A stretch of DNA of 64,000 nt, taken from the NCBI GenBank assembly GCA_964016985.1, contig OZ024828.1, positions 29,332,581 to 29,396,580 on the forward strand, written 5' to 3'. Each line of letters begins with the position of its first letter. Positions within the stretch are counted from its first letter, which is position 1. This DNA is from Anodontia alba (taxonomy: Eukaryota > Mollusca > Bivalvia > Lucinida > Lucinidae). A program made the position numbers and the translations under genes. Below the pieces are notes generated by a model that worked only from the letters and a program-made list of their open reading frames with translations, ran no database searches and was not told the DNA's origin. This document shows positions 45,769 to 57,300 of this stretch, piece after piece.

Positions 45769-46319
45769 TGAACTTGTATACATATACTGCCAGACAGTAG
45801 GAATCCTGGTCTTGTAATCATAAAATACCCAATGTATGATTTGTCCCTTTTGTCAATTTATTTTCTATCAATAAAAGTTTGAATGTTAATCCTTTACCAC
45901 CCTCTCTCTGACACATGACAAATCAAAGCTATTTTTTATTTTCCCAGAAAACAGGATTTGACATTGCATGCAAATTGTCTCCATTGCAGACAATGAGCAT
46001 GAAATGTCAACCTGTTTCCTGGAAAAAAAAATTGAAAAATATTTCAGTGTGTTGTCTGCAGAAAATTTTACCCAGCATGCTAATCGTTAACATGTCTGAG
46101 ACATATAGCAGCAACAATGGCTGAAGACCAAGTCAATTGACTCAAAAACAATATACCCCTCCAACTTCTTTAAATTAATGCAATTATAAAAATCTGTTTA
46201 GTGTGGTGGTTTTATATATATCAATGGGAGACTTGTGGTCATAATTAATTTAGAAAATCAATAAGGTTATAATATTGACTGAATATGTAACAAATTAAGA
46301 AATCCTAAAATTGGTGCAT

Positions 46320-46458
46320 ACATGATATAGGGTTATTGCACTGATATTGATGAATATTATCCCTAGTTGGGATATCGAAGGAGGAGAGCAAGTTCTTGCC
46401 TTTGATATCCCAACTCGGGACAATATTCACCAATATCAGTGCAATAACCCTTTTATTA
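46320..46458. repeat. palindromic element
   Basis: GGGTTATTGCACTGATATTG to CAATATCAGTGCAATAACCC around GGGATATCGAAGG; occurs once in the window. Confidence 0.85.
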
Positions 46459-47140
46459 TATAGCTATAAATATTGTTCTCTTGTTTGGTTTCTTATTCTG
46501 TAATTCTTCTTTAATTTGATGCTGCAATAGTGCTTTCTGCAAATAGTGCAAAACTGATATCAGAAAGTGATATCATTTTTGCACTAGTGTAATATCAACA
46601 TGATATCATTTTTGCACTGTTGCTGTTTTGCAGCCAATCTAAGTCATAAAAACTATTTGAGCAAATATCAGTTGTGTTGCTTAACTTGTGGCTTTCAAAC
46701 TTTAAGATAAATTATATGATGTTTAGGTCCAGCTTGATGTCATATTTCAGGTAACGTCAAGTGAAAATGACATCAGCAATTTTGACATCATACAACGTCA
46801 ACATTCCACAATAGTAATAAAGTTGGAGAGTTGTTAATGGTCAACAAACAAGCATTACTGATATAAAGAAGTATGCAGTTTTGATACTGTAGTATTGAGA
46901 AATATCGGCATTGTTGTACGTCTAATTTTATCGTTAATTTCTAATCATTTATAGCTATATAATAATATGCATTTATGAGAACAACTTTCAAATTTGTTTT
47001 AATAAAAATCTCCTTAGTGCAGCAATTTTATTTATATGAATAGCATGGTGCATTTGTGATTCAAAATAATTCCAAAAATCATTAAGGTAATAAATATTAA
47101 CTGAATATGTGGTGACTGTTTAAATAAATCATATCATGAC
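46459..47140. other. intergenic, nothing firm
   Basis: Contains ATATCATTTTTGCACT twice (about 46570 and 46601), a minor duplication. No gene or known repeat seen. Confidence 0.45.
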
Positions 47141-47146
47141 AAAGAC

Positions 47147-47384
47147 CAGGGCCCAGTTGTTCAAAGCGTCGTTAGCTTAAGGAGCTCGTTAAGGGTCATT
47201 TCGTTAACTGTTTTAGTGGATTCAATATACAATATTCTGATATTTTTTGCTGTAAAAATGTGAGTAGCTTTTGCATTGCAAAAGCTACTCACATTTTTTC
47301 AGCAAAAAATTTCAGCATATTTGCATATCACTCGTTTTAAATTTTAACAAATCGTTAACTAACGATTTGAACAACTGGGCCCAG
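47147..47384. repeat. G foldback MITE
   Basis: AGGGCCCAGTTGTTCAAAGC to TTTGAACAACTGGGCCCAG. Confidence 0.91.
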
Positions 47385-47439
47385 TTTTAGTCACGTGAAC
47401 TTCATGCGGAAACAAGACTGTCAATAATCTGGTAGGTCC

Positions 47440-47780
47440 TGCATAGTTAGCATTTACCTTAAATCTGCAAGATTCAAGGACTGTCTAGGCAAACCTCACA
47501 TGCTTTGACCAGACTTTCTGGTAAAACATTTTTCACCAAAAAGTCTGCTCAGATCATGTAAGTTTGAACTGTGAGTCCTTGAATCTTGCAGATTTTATGC
47601 TTAGCATGCTTTTCAGCAGACAACATTTAAAATTTTTTTTCCCCAGAAAATAGACTTTCACATTTCATGCAAATTGTCTCCTAATGTTAATGTCTTTACT
47701 GGGAAAAATAAGTTAAAAATTCGTCATCTGCAAATCTGACTAGACAGTAGTTAAAGTAAATGCTAACTGTACAGGACCTG
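47440..47780. repeat. inverted repeat around a P4 remnant
   Basis: GTCCTGCATAGTTAGCATTT near 47445 is inverse to AAATGCTAACTGTACAGGAC near 47758; inside, GACTCACAGT and AAATCTGCAAGATTCAAGGA segments also pair. A foldback about 340 bases long. Confidence 0.65.
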
Positions 47781-48117
47781 ATACCTTTTGGTTTTTATAT
47801 AAATGTTAACAGAAAATAGGATTTCACATTTCATGGAAATAAAGTCTTTAGGAAAATATTTGCATGAAATTCCTAACCCAATTTTGACTGGTCAGATTCA
47901 CCATGCCCATACAAGACTTTCTGACCATCTGGTATTAAAACAGTTCAGCAAATAACATGTTGGATTTTTTTTCCCCCCAGAAAACAGGGTATGACATTTC
48001 ATGCAAATTTTCAAATCCTATTTTCAGGGGAAAATATCATTAATCATCTGCTGGAGTTACCCAGAGAGTACTTAAGAATAAATGATATGACTTTATATCT
48101 AGTTCTTGCGTACATGT

Positions 48118-48310
48118 CTATCACTGAGGTAAGTGTTTTATGAACCAGTGACTTTACCAGTCCTTATATATATCACTGAGATAAATGTTTTTAACGAACC
48201 AGTGATATACAGCTGGTCCTAAAAATATCACTGAGATATGTGTTTTTTATGAACTAATGACATTACATCTGGTCCTTAAGTATATCACTGAGGTAGGTGT
48301 TCCATAAACC
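48118..48310 (-). repeat. minisatellite derived from the end of APEH exon 6
   Basis: Four units of about 52-57 bases, each starting TATCACTGAG and holding a GT(A)3-like and CCAGTGA segment. The unit at 48283 includes the exon 6 stop codon region, so the coding end appears to be the source of the array. The other three lie just downstream of the stop. Confidence 0.75.
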
Positions 48311-48390
48311 ATTTAAAGATGTTGATGAAAGCATCAGCCTCTGAGTCTACCTTCACTATCGGGTGCCCATTGTCTGGGTAAGCTATATAC
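48285..48390 (-). CDS. APEH: APEH terminal exon 6 (catalytic His)
   Basis: Acceptor tatttttcag, stop TGA at 48287-48285. Encodes [20 protein letters not shown] then [14 protein letters not shown]. The His in NGHP is 32 residues after the catalytic Asp. Length and end agree with the APEH C-terminus. Confidence 0.88.
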
Positions 48391-51300
48391 CTGAAAAATA
48401 CAACAATACTTCTAATCAAAGCTATAGATATGAAAGTTGGAACAAGGCAATTTCAATGGATATCTACAATATATGTTTTCATGAAGATATCAATATCAAA
48501 ATCATGGATGGAAAAAACGTTATCTACAGCCATGCTATCAGCCAGCCTTGGTGGCTCAGATGCACATTCTACTGGTGATCAGGAGGTCAGGGGTTCGATC
48601 CCACCCAGGTCCAACAACATTCTTTAGTAGAGATTGATCATAAAATATTTTCTACGGCCATTTTCTCCCTTCCGCTAATTCAAGAAGGGCAGTTGTCAGT
48701 TTCTAGCAAAAGACTGCACAAATACTGGTTAGCTTGGACTAAGCCTGTCCAGGAAAAGCGTGGTTCAGTAAACTGGACCGGTTCAACATGACCCTAATTG
48801 GTTGACTGGGCCATAAAACCTCAACTCAATCAAAAAACAGCCATGTTATCAAGCCAAGTGGCAATCACAACAGAGCAGACAACAGATTTGTAATATGTTT
48901 TCCATTTTTTTTTTTCAGATAAAATAAGACTTAATATTTCATATGAATCATCTGCTAGGTAGACAATTCTAAAGAAATACCATATCTTATTTTCTCTGAA
49001 AAAAAAAAAAAATAGAATGTTGCCTGCTGCAGTATTGATGGGAGCTTTGTAAGTATTAGCTATTAATATTCAACATGTTATCAATACTGCAGCAGATGAC
49101 AATTTGGCTTATTTTTTATCTCAGAAAAAAACAACAAAAAAACATAAGGCTTGACATTTAACATCTACCTAGCAGATGATTCACATGAAATGTCAAGTCT
49201 TATTTTCTCTGAAACCGGCATCTAAGGGGAATAAATACACTTTCGGGAGGGGGGTGGGGGGGGGGAGGGATGGCGGGGAGGGGCAGTATCTGTCTTAATA
49301 CCAAATAGGAGATGAATCAAATCTGTGATAAGGTTAAGATTTAATGAAGTCTTAAAAAACTTTAATGAAAACTTTAACATTTAAATTCTAAGTCTGTGAC
49401 CTCTACCTCAAGGTCATGGTCATGAATGCTGATGGTGCTGATGAAAACTTTTGACCAGTATCTATCATGATACCTAATAGGAACTAAATCCATCATTTAG
49501 TTTGGTAGTAATGAGATCCTAAAAACTTTGCCGTATAATTTTAACATGAAAACTCTAAGTCTGTGACCTTGACCTTGACCTAAGTTGGTGGGGATGGTAC
49601 CGCGCAAAATTTTGGACTACTATGTATCATCATACCAAAGAATCAAATCGGTGATCAGTTAGGAAATAATGAGGTCTTAAAAACTTTAATGAAAACATTA
49701 ACATTTAAATTCTAAGTCTGTGACCTTGACCTTGACATGACCTAGAGTGGTGGGTATGGTATTGCACAAAATTTTGGACCAATATGTATCATCATACCAA
49801 AGATGAATCAAATCGGTGATAAGGTTAGGAAATAATGAGGTCTTAAAAACTTTAAAGAAAACTTAAACATTTAAATCCTAAGTCTGTGACCTCGACCTCA
49901 AGGTCACGATCATGAATCCTGATGGTGCTGATAAAAACTTTTGACCAGTGTCTATCATAATACCAAATAGGAACAAAATCCATCATTTAGTGTAGAAGTA
50001 GTGAGATCCTAAAAACTTAGACATAAAATTTTAACATGAAAATTCTAAGTCTGTGACCTTGACCTTGACATGACCTAGAGTGGTGGGAATGGTACTGCAC
50101 AAAATTTTGGACCAATATGTATCATCATACCAAAGATGAATCAAATCGGTGATAAGGTTAGGAAATGAGGTCTTAAAAAACTTTAACGAAAACTTTAACA
50201 TTTAAATTCTAAGTCTGTGACCTCGACCTCAAGGTCACGGTGGACCAATATGTACACTGACTTTGAACTCATTATTATCAAATTTGGCATGCTATCAACC
50301 ATTAAAATGTCAAATGATATTATTTAGCCTCAAAATTTATCAATCCATATAAGTCTAAGTGCTATTTCTTGAAACTAATGCTTGCCCAACTTTCAAACTG
50401 TAAAATGCCATGTCCTACCTGTACTTCTTAGCACTGAATGCCATGCTATTTCTTGCCATTCTCAACCAACAAAAGGTCATGCTATTTCTTTCAATTAAAA
50501 TTTGCAAAGCCAGTTACCCATAAAAATGCCAAAACTGTTTCTTTCCATTAAAAATTACCCAAAATATCAACCTATAAAATGTCAAATTCTATTTCTTGGT
50601 TTTAAAAAATTATTCAATTATCAACTCATAAAAAGTTACATGCTTTATCTAGCCATGAAAATAGCCCAACTACCAACCTATAAAATGTTACTTTTGGTAC
50701 TAGGGTCATGCAAAAAGTTCTATCACTAATAGGCTTCCTTGGTTTTATATCAGGTATATTTTAAAATGCTTCACTGCACTTGAATGGTGTATTCAATAGC
50801 TAACGATACCTGTTTATTTTGTTCAAATTTCTTTCCAACTGACTGAGTTATTTCAAATTGAAATAGATGCAGTCATATACACTGCCCAATTTACTTGTTA
50901 CAATAAGAAACGACCAAGCAAAGAATGGTCAGGAGTCCACCTTTTACATGACAACGCCTCCTCTCATAAGTGTGAGGTTGTTAGTCTTTTTTGGCTTCTG
51001 AAAAGGTGAAAGTTTTAAACCATCCACCTTATTCGCCTGACCTGAGACCCTCTGACTTCTTTTAATTTCCAAGGCTTAAAAAAATGTTTTCTGGAATTAA
51101 GTATATGCCTAGGAGTTCTCTTGGCGGTGCTATTTATCAGTGTTTCCAACAGACTAAGTAAAAAGGTTACAAAAATGTGTTTCAGTAAAGGGGGAATACT
51201 TTGAAGGTTTGAAATAAAAATATGTTTGATAAAACGCAGCACCGAAGTAATCAGAACCCAGTGACATAACATTTTGCAGAACCCTCGTATTGAAAACAAT

Positions 51301-54300
51301 CCAACTATCAACCCATAAAATGTCAAGTGTTATTCCTTGCTTTTACAACAAATACCCAAATATCAACTTATAAAATGCCAAGTGCCATTTCTTGCCATTA
51401 AAATGGTCATGTTATCAATACATAAGATGCCAAGTGCCATTTCTTAAAAATTACTCAACTACATATATAAGCCTACAACAAGCCAGGTGCAGTATCTTGC
51501 CATTAAGCAGGATTTGGGTTAAAATGTGTAAATTACCTGACAGGAACATTTCTAGCCTTAAGAGCCTTGTACATTTCATTACTTTGTTTAGGTGGGCAAC
51601 GAAGATCCCCCAGACCAATCATCAACATTGTAGGGGTCTTCACCTAGTAAAGATATAACTCAGTTGAGCCATACCAAAATAAAATCTTTATTAGATCAAA
51701 ATAAAAGCAAACAGGGAACACAGCTCCAGATTAGATGGATACCCTGATAAATAATTTTCATATTTTTCCATGAAAACATATATTGTGAGTACTCATATTC
51801 CTCAAAAACAGACTTTTTTTTATCCAAGAAAGGTTTAATAAATTGATACATAGTATTAATACAATCATAAAATGTGGCATCTGACAGCCTGTAAAATTTC
51901 AGTTAGTCTCTCGTTTGTGAACTGAATCAAAAATGAAATTATCTTTTGTCGAATCTCTGAATTAATGTTGGCAATATTAATTCAGAGATACAATCAAAAA
52001 TCATTTCATTTCAAGAATGAGAGACTAACTGAAATTTTACAGGCTGTCAGGTCCCACATTTTATGATTGTATTAATACCATGTATCAATTTATTAAAACT
52101 TTCTTGGATAATAAAATGATTACTTTTGAGGAATATGGGGCCTTTAGAAGTACAGAGGCACTTCTAATGAGCACCTACAACCTACAACATGTTTTTTGCG
52201 GAGAAATAAGAAAATATCAATATTTTGTTTTACCAGAACAAACAACTTATCTATAGCTATGCAGAGAAGGACCCATACTAGCTTGCATGTCTGTGTCTTC
52301 CCTATCTGCCCCCAAAAATCTATATAAGCATGTGCACGCAGGGTTACAATGTGGCTTTGGTAAGCAGCAAAGATACTGGCTTCTACAAATTCTGATCAGG
52401 ATGTTTACTGTTTGCCGTTGGGTTCCACATATCTTGTAGAACCTAAATGTATATATAGCAAACATTTAAACCTTGTCAGATCAATTTTCACAGTTATAGA
52501 AGCTGTAAAGGATATATGCCAGTTGCCGATGCCAAATTGTATCTTTTCACATGCTCTGGTGAATATCCTCGCAGGGGAGGCAACTTTACCAAATTGTTTT
52601 TACCTCCCTTCTGAAAAAGGGTCTATGCTATAAGGAAAGAATTTGCTCATCTTGGGAGCAAATTCTTTCCTTTTAGCACAGACCCCTTTTCAGAAGCGGC
52701 ATGGTGTATAGGAACACAAACAGGAAGTCACAAAAGTTGTCTCTCTTGTAAAAAAATTGCGGAAAATCTACCAAGTGTATCCAGTCCCTTTAAGATTCAG
52801 ACTTGACCTAATTACCTGACCGGTTTATTTCTGGCTTTCAGGGCCTTGTATAATTCATATCCTTGCTTGGGTGGTACTCTCCGATCATCAAGGCCCAACA
52901 TCACCATGGTTGGGGTTTTAATCTGTATAATATAATACCACTAATTTTCATTTTAATACATGTACTAGTTTATAGAAAGGATTATCTTGTTGTTGTTTTT
53001 TTCTCATATATTATGTACCTGGTACTATACTGCTAGAAAATATTTGTGATGAATTTAAACTTCATTACCCCACACCTTTTTGGAGATATTCTGTCACCCA
53101 TGCCTTTTTGGCCAACTCCATCTCCTCCTATACCCACTGGATGGACTGCAACAAAGCTGGTTGCATACTTCCTTCATGTACAACAATCGTATAATACCAT
53201 GACTTCTGTCCGGGGAAGGGGGGTGGGGATGGGGTGTGGGGAGTGAGGAAGGAGTCAAATAAACTGACTGATTTTTGACTGTTACTCTACATCCTCCAAC
53301 CCCTTTCAATGGATTTCAAGCAAATTTGCTTTATGCTTTCCTTGCATGCTAGTCATACAACACCACATAGATTTTTCTTGAATCTGTCTCGAAGGCTGTT
53401 GCCTGACCTTGATCACTTGTCTGTTGTTGGCTCAGTGCTGTTGTACTAGAGGTTTTTATATGCTCCGACTTACAGCCGATTGGAGTCAAGTTCACAGCAC
53501 TGCTTCATCAAAGTTTTGATAAATGAGTGAGAAAGTGAATGAGTGAGTGAGTGAATGAGTGAAGAATATTTTATTATTGTGACATAATGCTATGCGATTT
53601 GATTTGTTTTGTAGTTTTACAGCCCAGACAAAAATGTTAAGGTCATGTTAACGCAATCACATTTCTGAGTGTTTAACCAGTACTTTGTACAAACTTCTGC
53701 CAGTAACTGACAGCTGTTCTTCTTGCATCAGCAGAAGGGTGAGACTATCCACATAAATCATTTCAGGGTCAATTTCCACGAAAGTTAAATGTATCTAGCC
53801 CAGCTGGGATACAAACTTGCGACCCCTGGATCTGTTGACTCGATTTGGTTGCACTACAGTCTGTGCTACGGAGCCTGGCTCAGATACGAGGAAAATTTTT
53901 ATGAGCCAGCACACGAGAAAACCTACAATAAGACCTGTGTAACCAACAAAGACTCAGATCATCCTGTACATCCATCCAGAACTGCAAGGGTTCTCGTTTA
54001 TCCCTCTTTGAATAGCCTGGAAGCTGTATAAGGTACATGTGACCAGCAAAGACTCAGATCAGACTGTGCGAATGCACAGTCTGATCTGAGTCTTTGCTGG
54101 TCACTCAAGTCTTATTGTAGATTTTGTCAAGTGCCGGCTCTTATTTCTCTATCAAACCATAAGTTGTGTGCACTAATTTGAAGTGCAATATAGAAGTGAA
54201 TGAAGTGCTCCTGATGAGTATCCACCATATATGTTTTCATGGAAAAATAAGAAAAACATCAAACTTTTTTTTTTTGAAAAAAAAAAAAAAAAAAAAATGC

Positions 54301-57300
54301 CTTATCTGTAGTGGTGACCACATGACAGATTTCAACTAAATTTGCTTTGTATCTTCCTCATGTATTGCGGTCATGCAATACCATGATTTTAAAATATCAT
54401 TTTGTGTGATTTTTAAATTGGTTTATGGTAATACTGGCTAAACAACTTCACTTGGTCAATAATTCCTTAAACATTTAAACATTGGTCCCAACCTTTTAAA
54501 ATCAGCAGGCCGACGACTATGTATATACACTTTTCAAAAAACTACTCAGCCAGCAGGAAGAGAGGATCAATTATCAACAAAGCACTTACATTATCAACAT
54601 ACTGCAGAGGTGATCTATTCCACATTTCTGTAGCACTAGGACCATCCGGTAATGACTTAAAGGTGAACTCCAAGCCACATTCTACTAAACCCCTGAAATA
54701 AAATAACATACATTACCAACATTTTAGGGGTGACTTATACCATAATTCTAGAAACTATGTCCATTTGATAAAGAAATAAGGTGAAAGGGAAGTTATGTAA
54801 TTATGTACTAATCACTGAAATAAACCAGATGGCATGCATCATCAAATTTATTCTTCATCTTTAGAGTATTACATTTATGTCTAGAATTAAGTTTCCATCT
54901 CTACTGAGAGCACAATATTGTATGCTGAGACATTCTTTATTCTATTCCTGGAGCACTATACTCTATGTCCAGATATATTCTACATTTGCTCCCTCTTAGC
55001 CCCCACCCATTGTTTTTGAAAAGTTTCAAAAACTAGGGAGGCATTTTCCTATCTGTAAAAGTCCTCTCCATCACGAAAACACGCCTATATAATTTTGACC
55101 CCCTCAAACCCCACTTTTATATAGTAAAACTGGGGTTAACAGGGGTATACATTATTTTTCTTATTTCTGCTTTAAACATAGATTGTGGGTACTCGTTAGA
55201 ACTGCCTATGCAAGGCAGTTCTAATGAGTACCCACAATCTATATTTTGAGTGGAAATATGAAAAGTATCAGAATTTTTTATCTTAAAGTTTTCATTTTTT
55301 GGTGGTAAAATTTTCAGTATATTTGAATAGGCATATTTTCGTAATGCCTCGGTCAAACAACAGCAAAATCTTTCATGTGTATTCACTCCCCTTAAATTTT
55401 GCATATTAATGGTAACTAATCATTCTGATAAACAATAATAATGATAAAAAACATTTCTTTGAACCTTGCAAAAATTAACCTAATTATCGCTAAAATTATT
55501 GTAGAAACTAGCAATCTGGTGGTAAAACCTGTCCCATTCAAATTCATTTTTTTTTTTTTTTTTTTGTTCTTGTGTATGTAAAAACTTATTGCAGAGTACT
55601 ATACCGGACAATACCATACATTTTTTCTAGTTTATTTAGAAAACCTGTATCAATAAAATCAGTGTCCAAGATGTATTTGAAATAAGCTGAGGTCATTGTA
55701 CCATCCATAACTCTGGTATGAATGAAATAATGTATGGTAAATGTCCTAAAATTTTAAACTTTTTATTCCATTTTTTTTTTTCTTACGCATTTGCTTCACA
55801 AAATATTTGTGAAATCATAAACAGTGTAGACATAATTCTGATGCTCCTTCAGGAGCAGTTTGATCAGGTTCTGCAATGTTTGTATATGCCATTTGTTTTT
55901 TCAGGAAAACTGGTGCACAAGATATTAGCACTTACCATGCTATGGGCAAATTCAGCAGACGACAAAACTGATGATTTTTCTTTTATTTTTCCTAGAAAAT
56001 AGGATCTGACACATCACGCAAACTGTCTCCTATGGAGACAATTTGCATGCAGTATCAGATCTTATTCCCTAGGAAAAATAAAATATGTCTTCTTTTTCCT
56101 AGTAAATAGGATTTGACTATTCATGCAAACTGTGTCAATCATTTCTAATTTTTCCTAGAAAATAGGATTTGACCATTCATATAGATTGTTTCCTTAGGAA
56201 GTGTCATATTCTATTGTCAAGGAAAAATATTTCACAATGCTGTCTGCTGAAATATTTACCCAGCATGCAAAGTGTTAGGACAATAACCAAGTATGTCAGA
56301 GTTTACATGGCAGATATGACTAAGATAAAGTCATGACTCACTTGTCTGGGTTATCTGCAGTCCCAAACTTTGCTGAAATGATCAACAGATCAAATTATGT
56401 CACTGTTAAAATGAAAGCTTCCAAGAGGCTTATTTTCTGATACTTTGTAAACTTCATTCTTTAATTCCAGAAAAATATTTCTTTCAAGTGCTTTATTTTT
56501 CTAATTTATGAAGGGCCATCAAGGCGATGTTGTCAATAAAATGTTTGTTTTGATGAAAAGAAAGCTCCATCTGCAAAGATACCTTAATCAGCCATGCAGT
56601 TTTGGAGGACTTGTTGAAAGTTGTATCATACGGGTTGCATCAAGCGAAAATATGCCTTTGAACATGTGCAAAATTCAGGGCCAAGTTGTTCATTGTTAGC
56701 TTAACAAGCTTGTTTATGACAAATTTGTTAACTGTTATAGCTAAGGTATTTTCAAATATATTGCTATTTTTGCTGCAAAAATGTGAATGCAAAAGCTACT
56801 CACATTTTTGCAGCAAACAAAATCGACATATCTGCCATATTTCAAGATAGAAATTTTAACATCACGTTAGCAAACAACTTTGTTATGTTTTGAACAACTG
56901 GGTGCAGATTAAGATTCAACCTGCTCATGTGCAAAGTATCATCCAGTGACAGTGTGAAGGCCCTGATTAGATTGCATGGATGAGCAGGCTGATCTGGGCA
57001 TTCACTGTCCATTTATGCCCAAAGACACATTTTCACATGACATGGCCCATATATGATCAATGTGGCCAGACTGGATGTCAGTTCCAATATCTTTAGCAAA
57101 TCTGAAAACCCTTGTTCCAAGGATGCTTAAAATGTAATGTTTTTAACTGGCAGTGATTTCCAAGAAAATAAAAATGTTAAACTGTAATACCCTGCCATTA
57201 TCGTTTTGCGCCAGCAGATAACTCAGTCAAACACTGACGAAATTTGCCTATTAACCATCCCAAACTAGATCTCCTTCATATCAATACATGTACCAAATTT

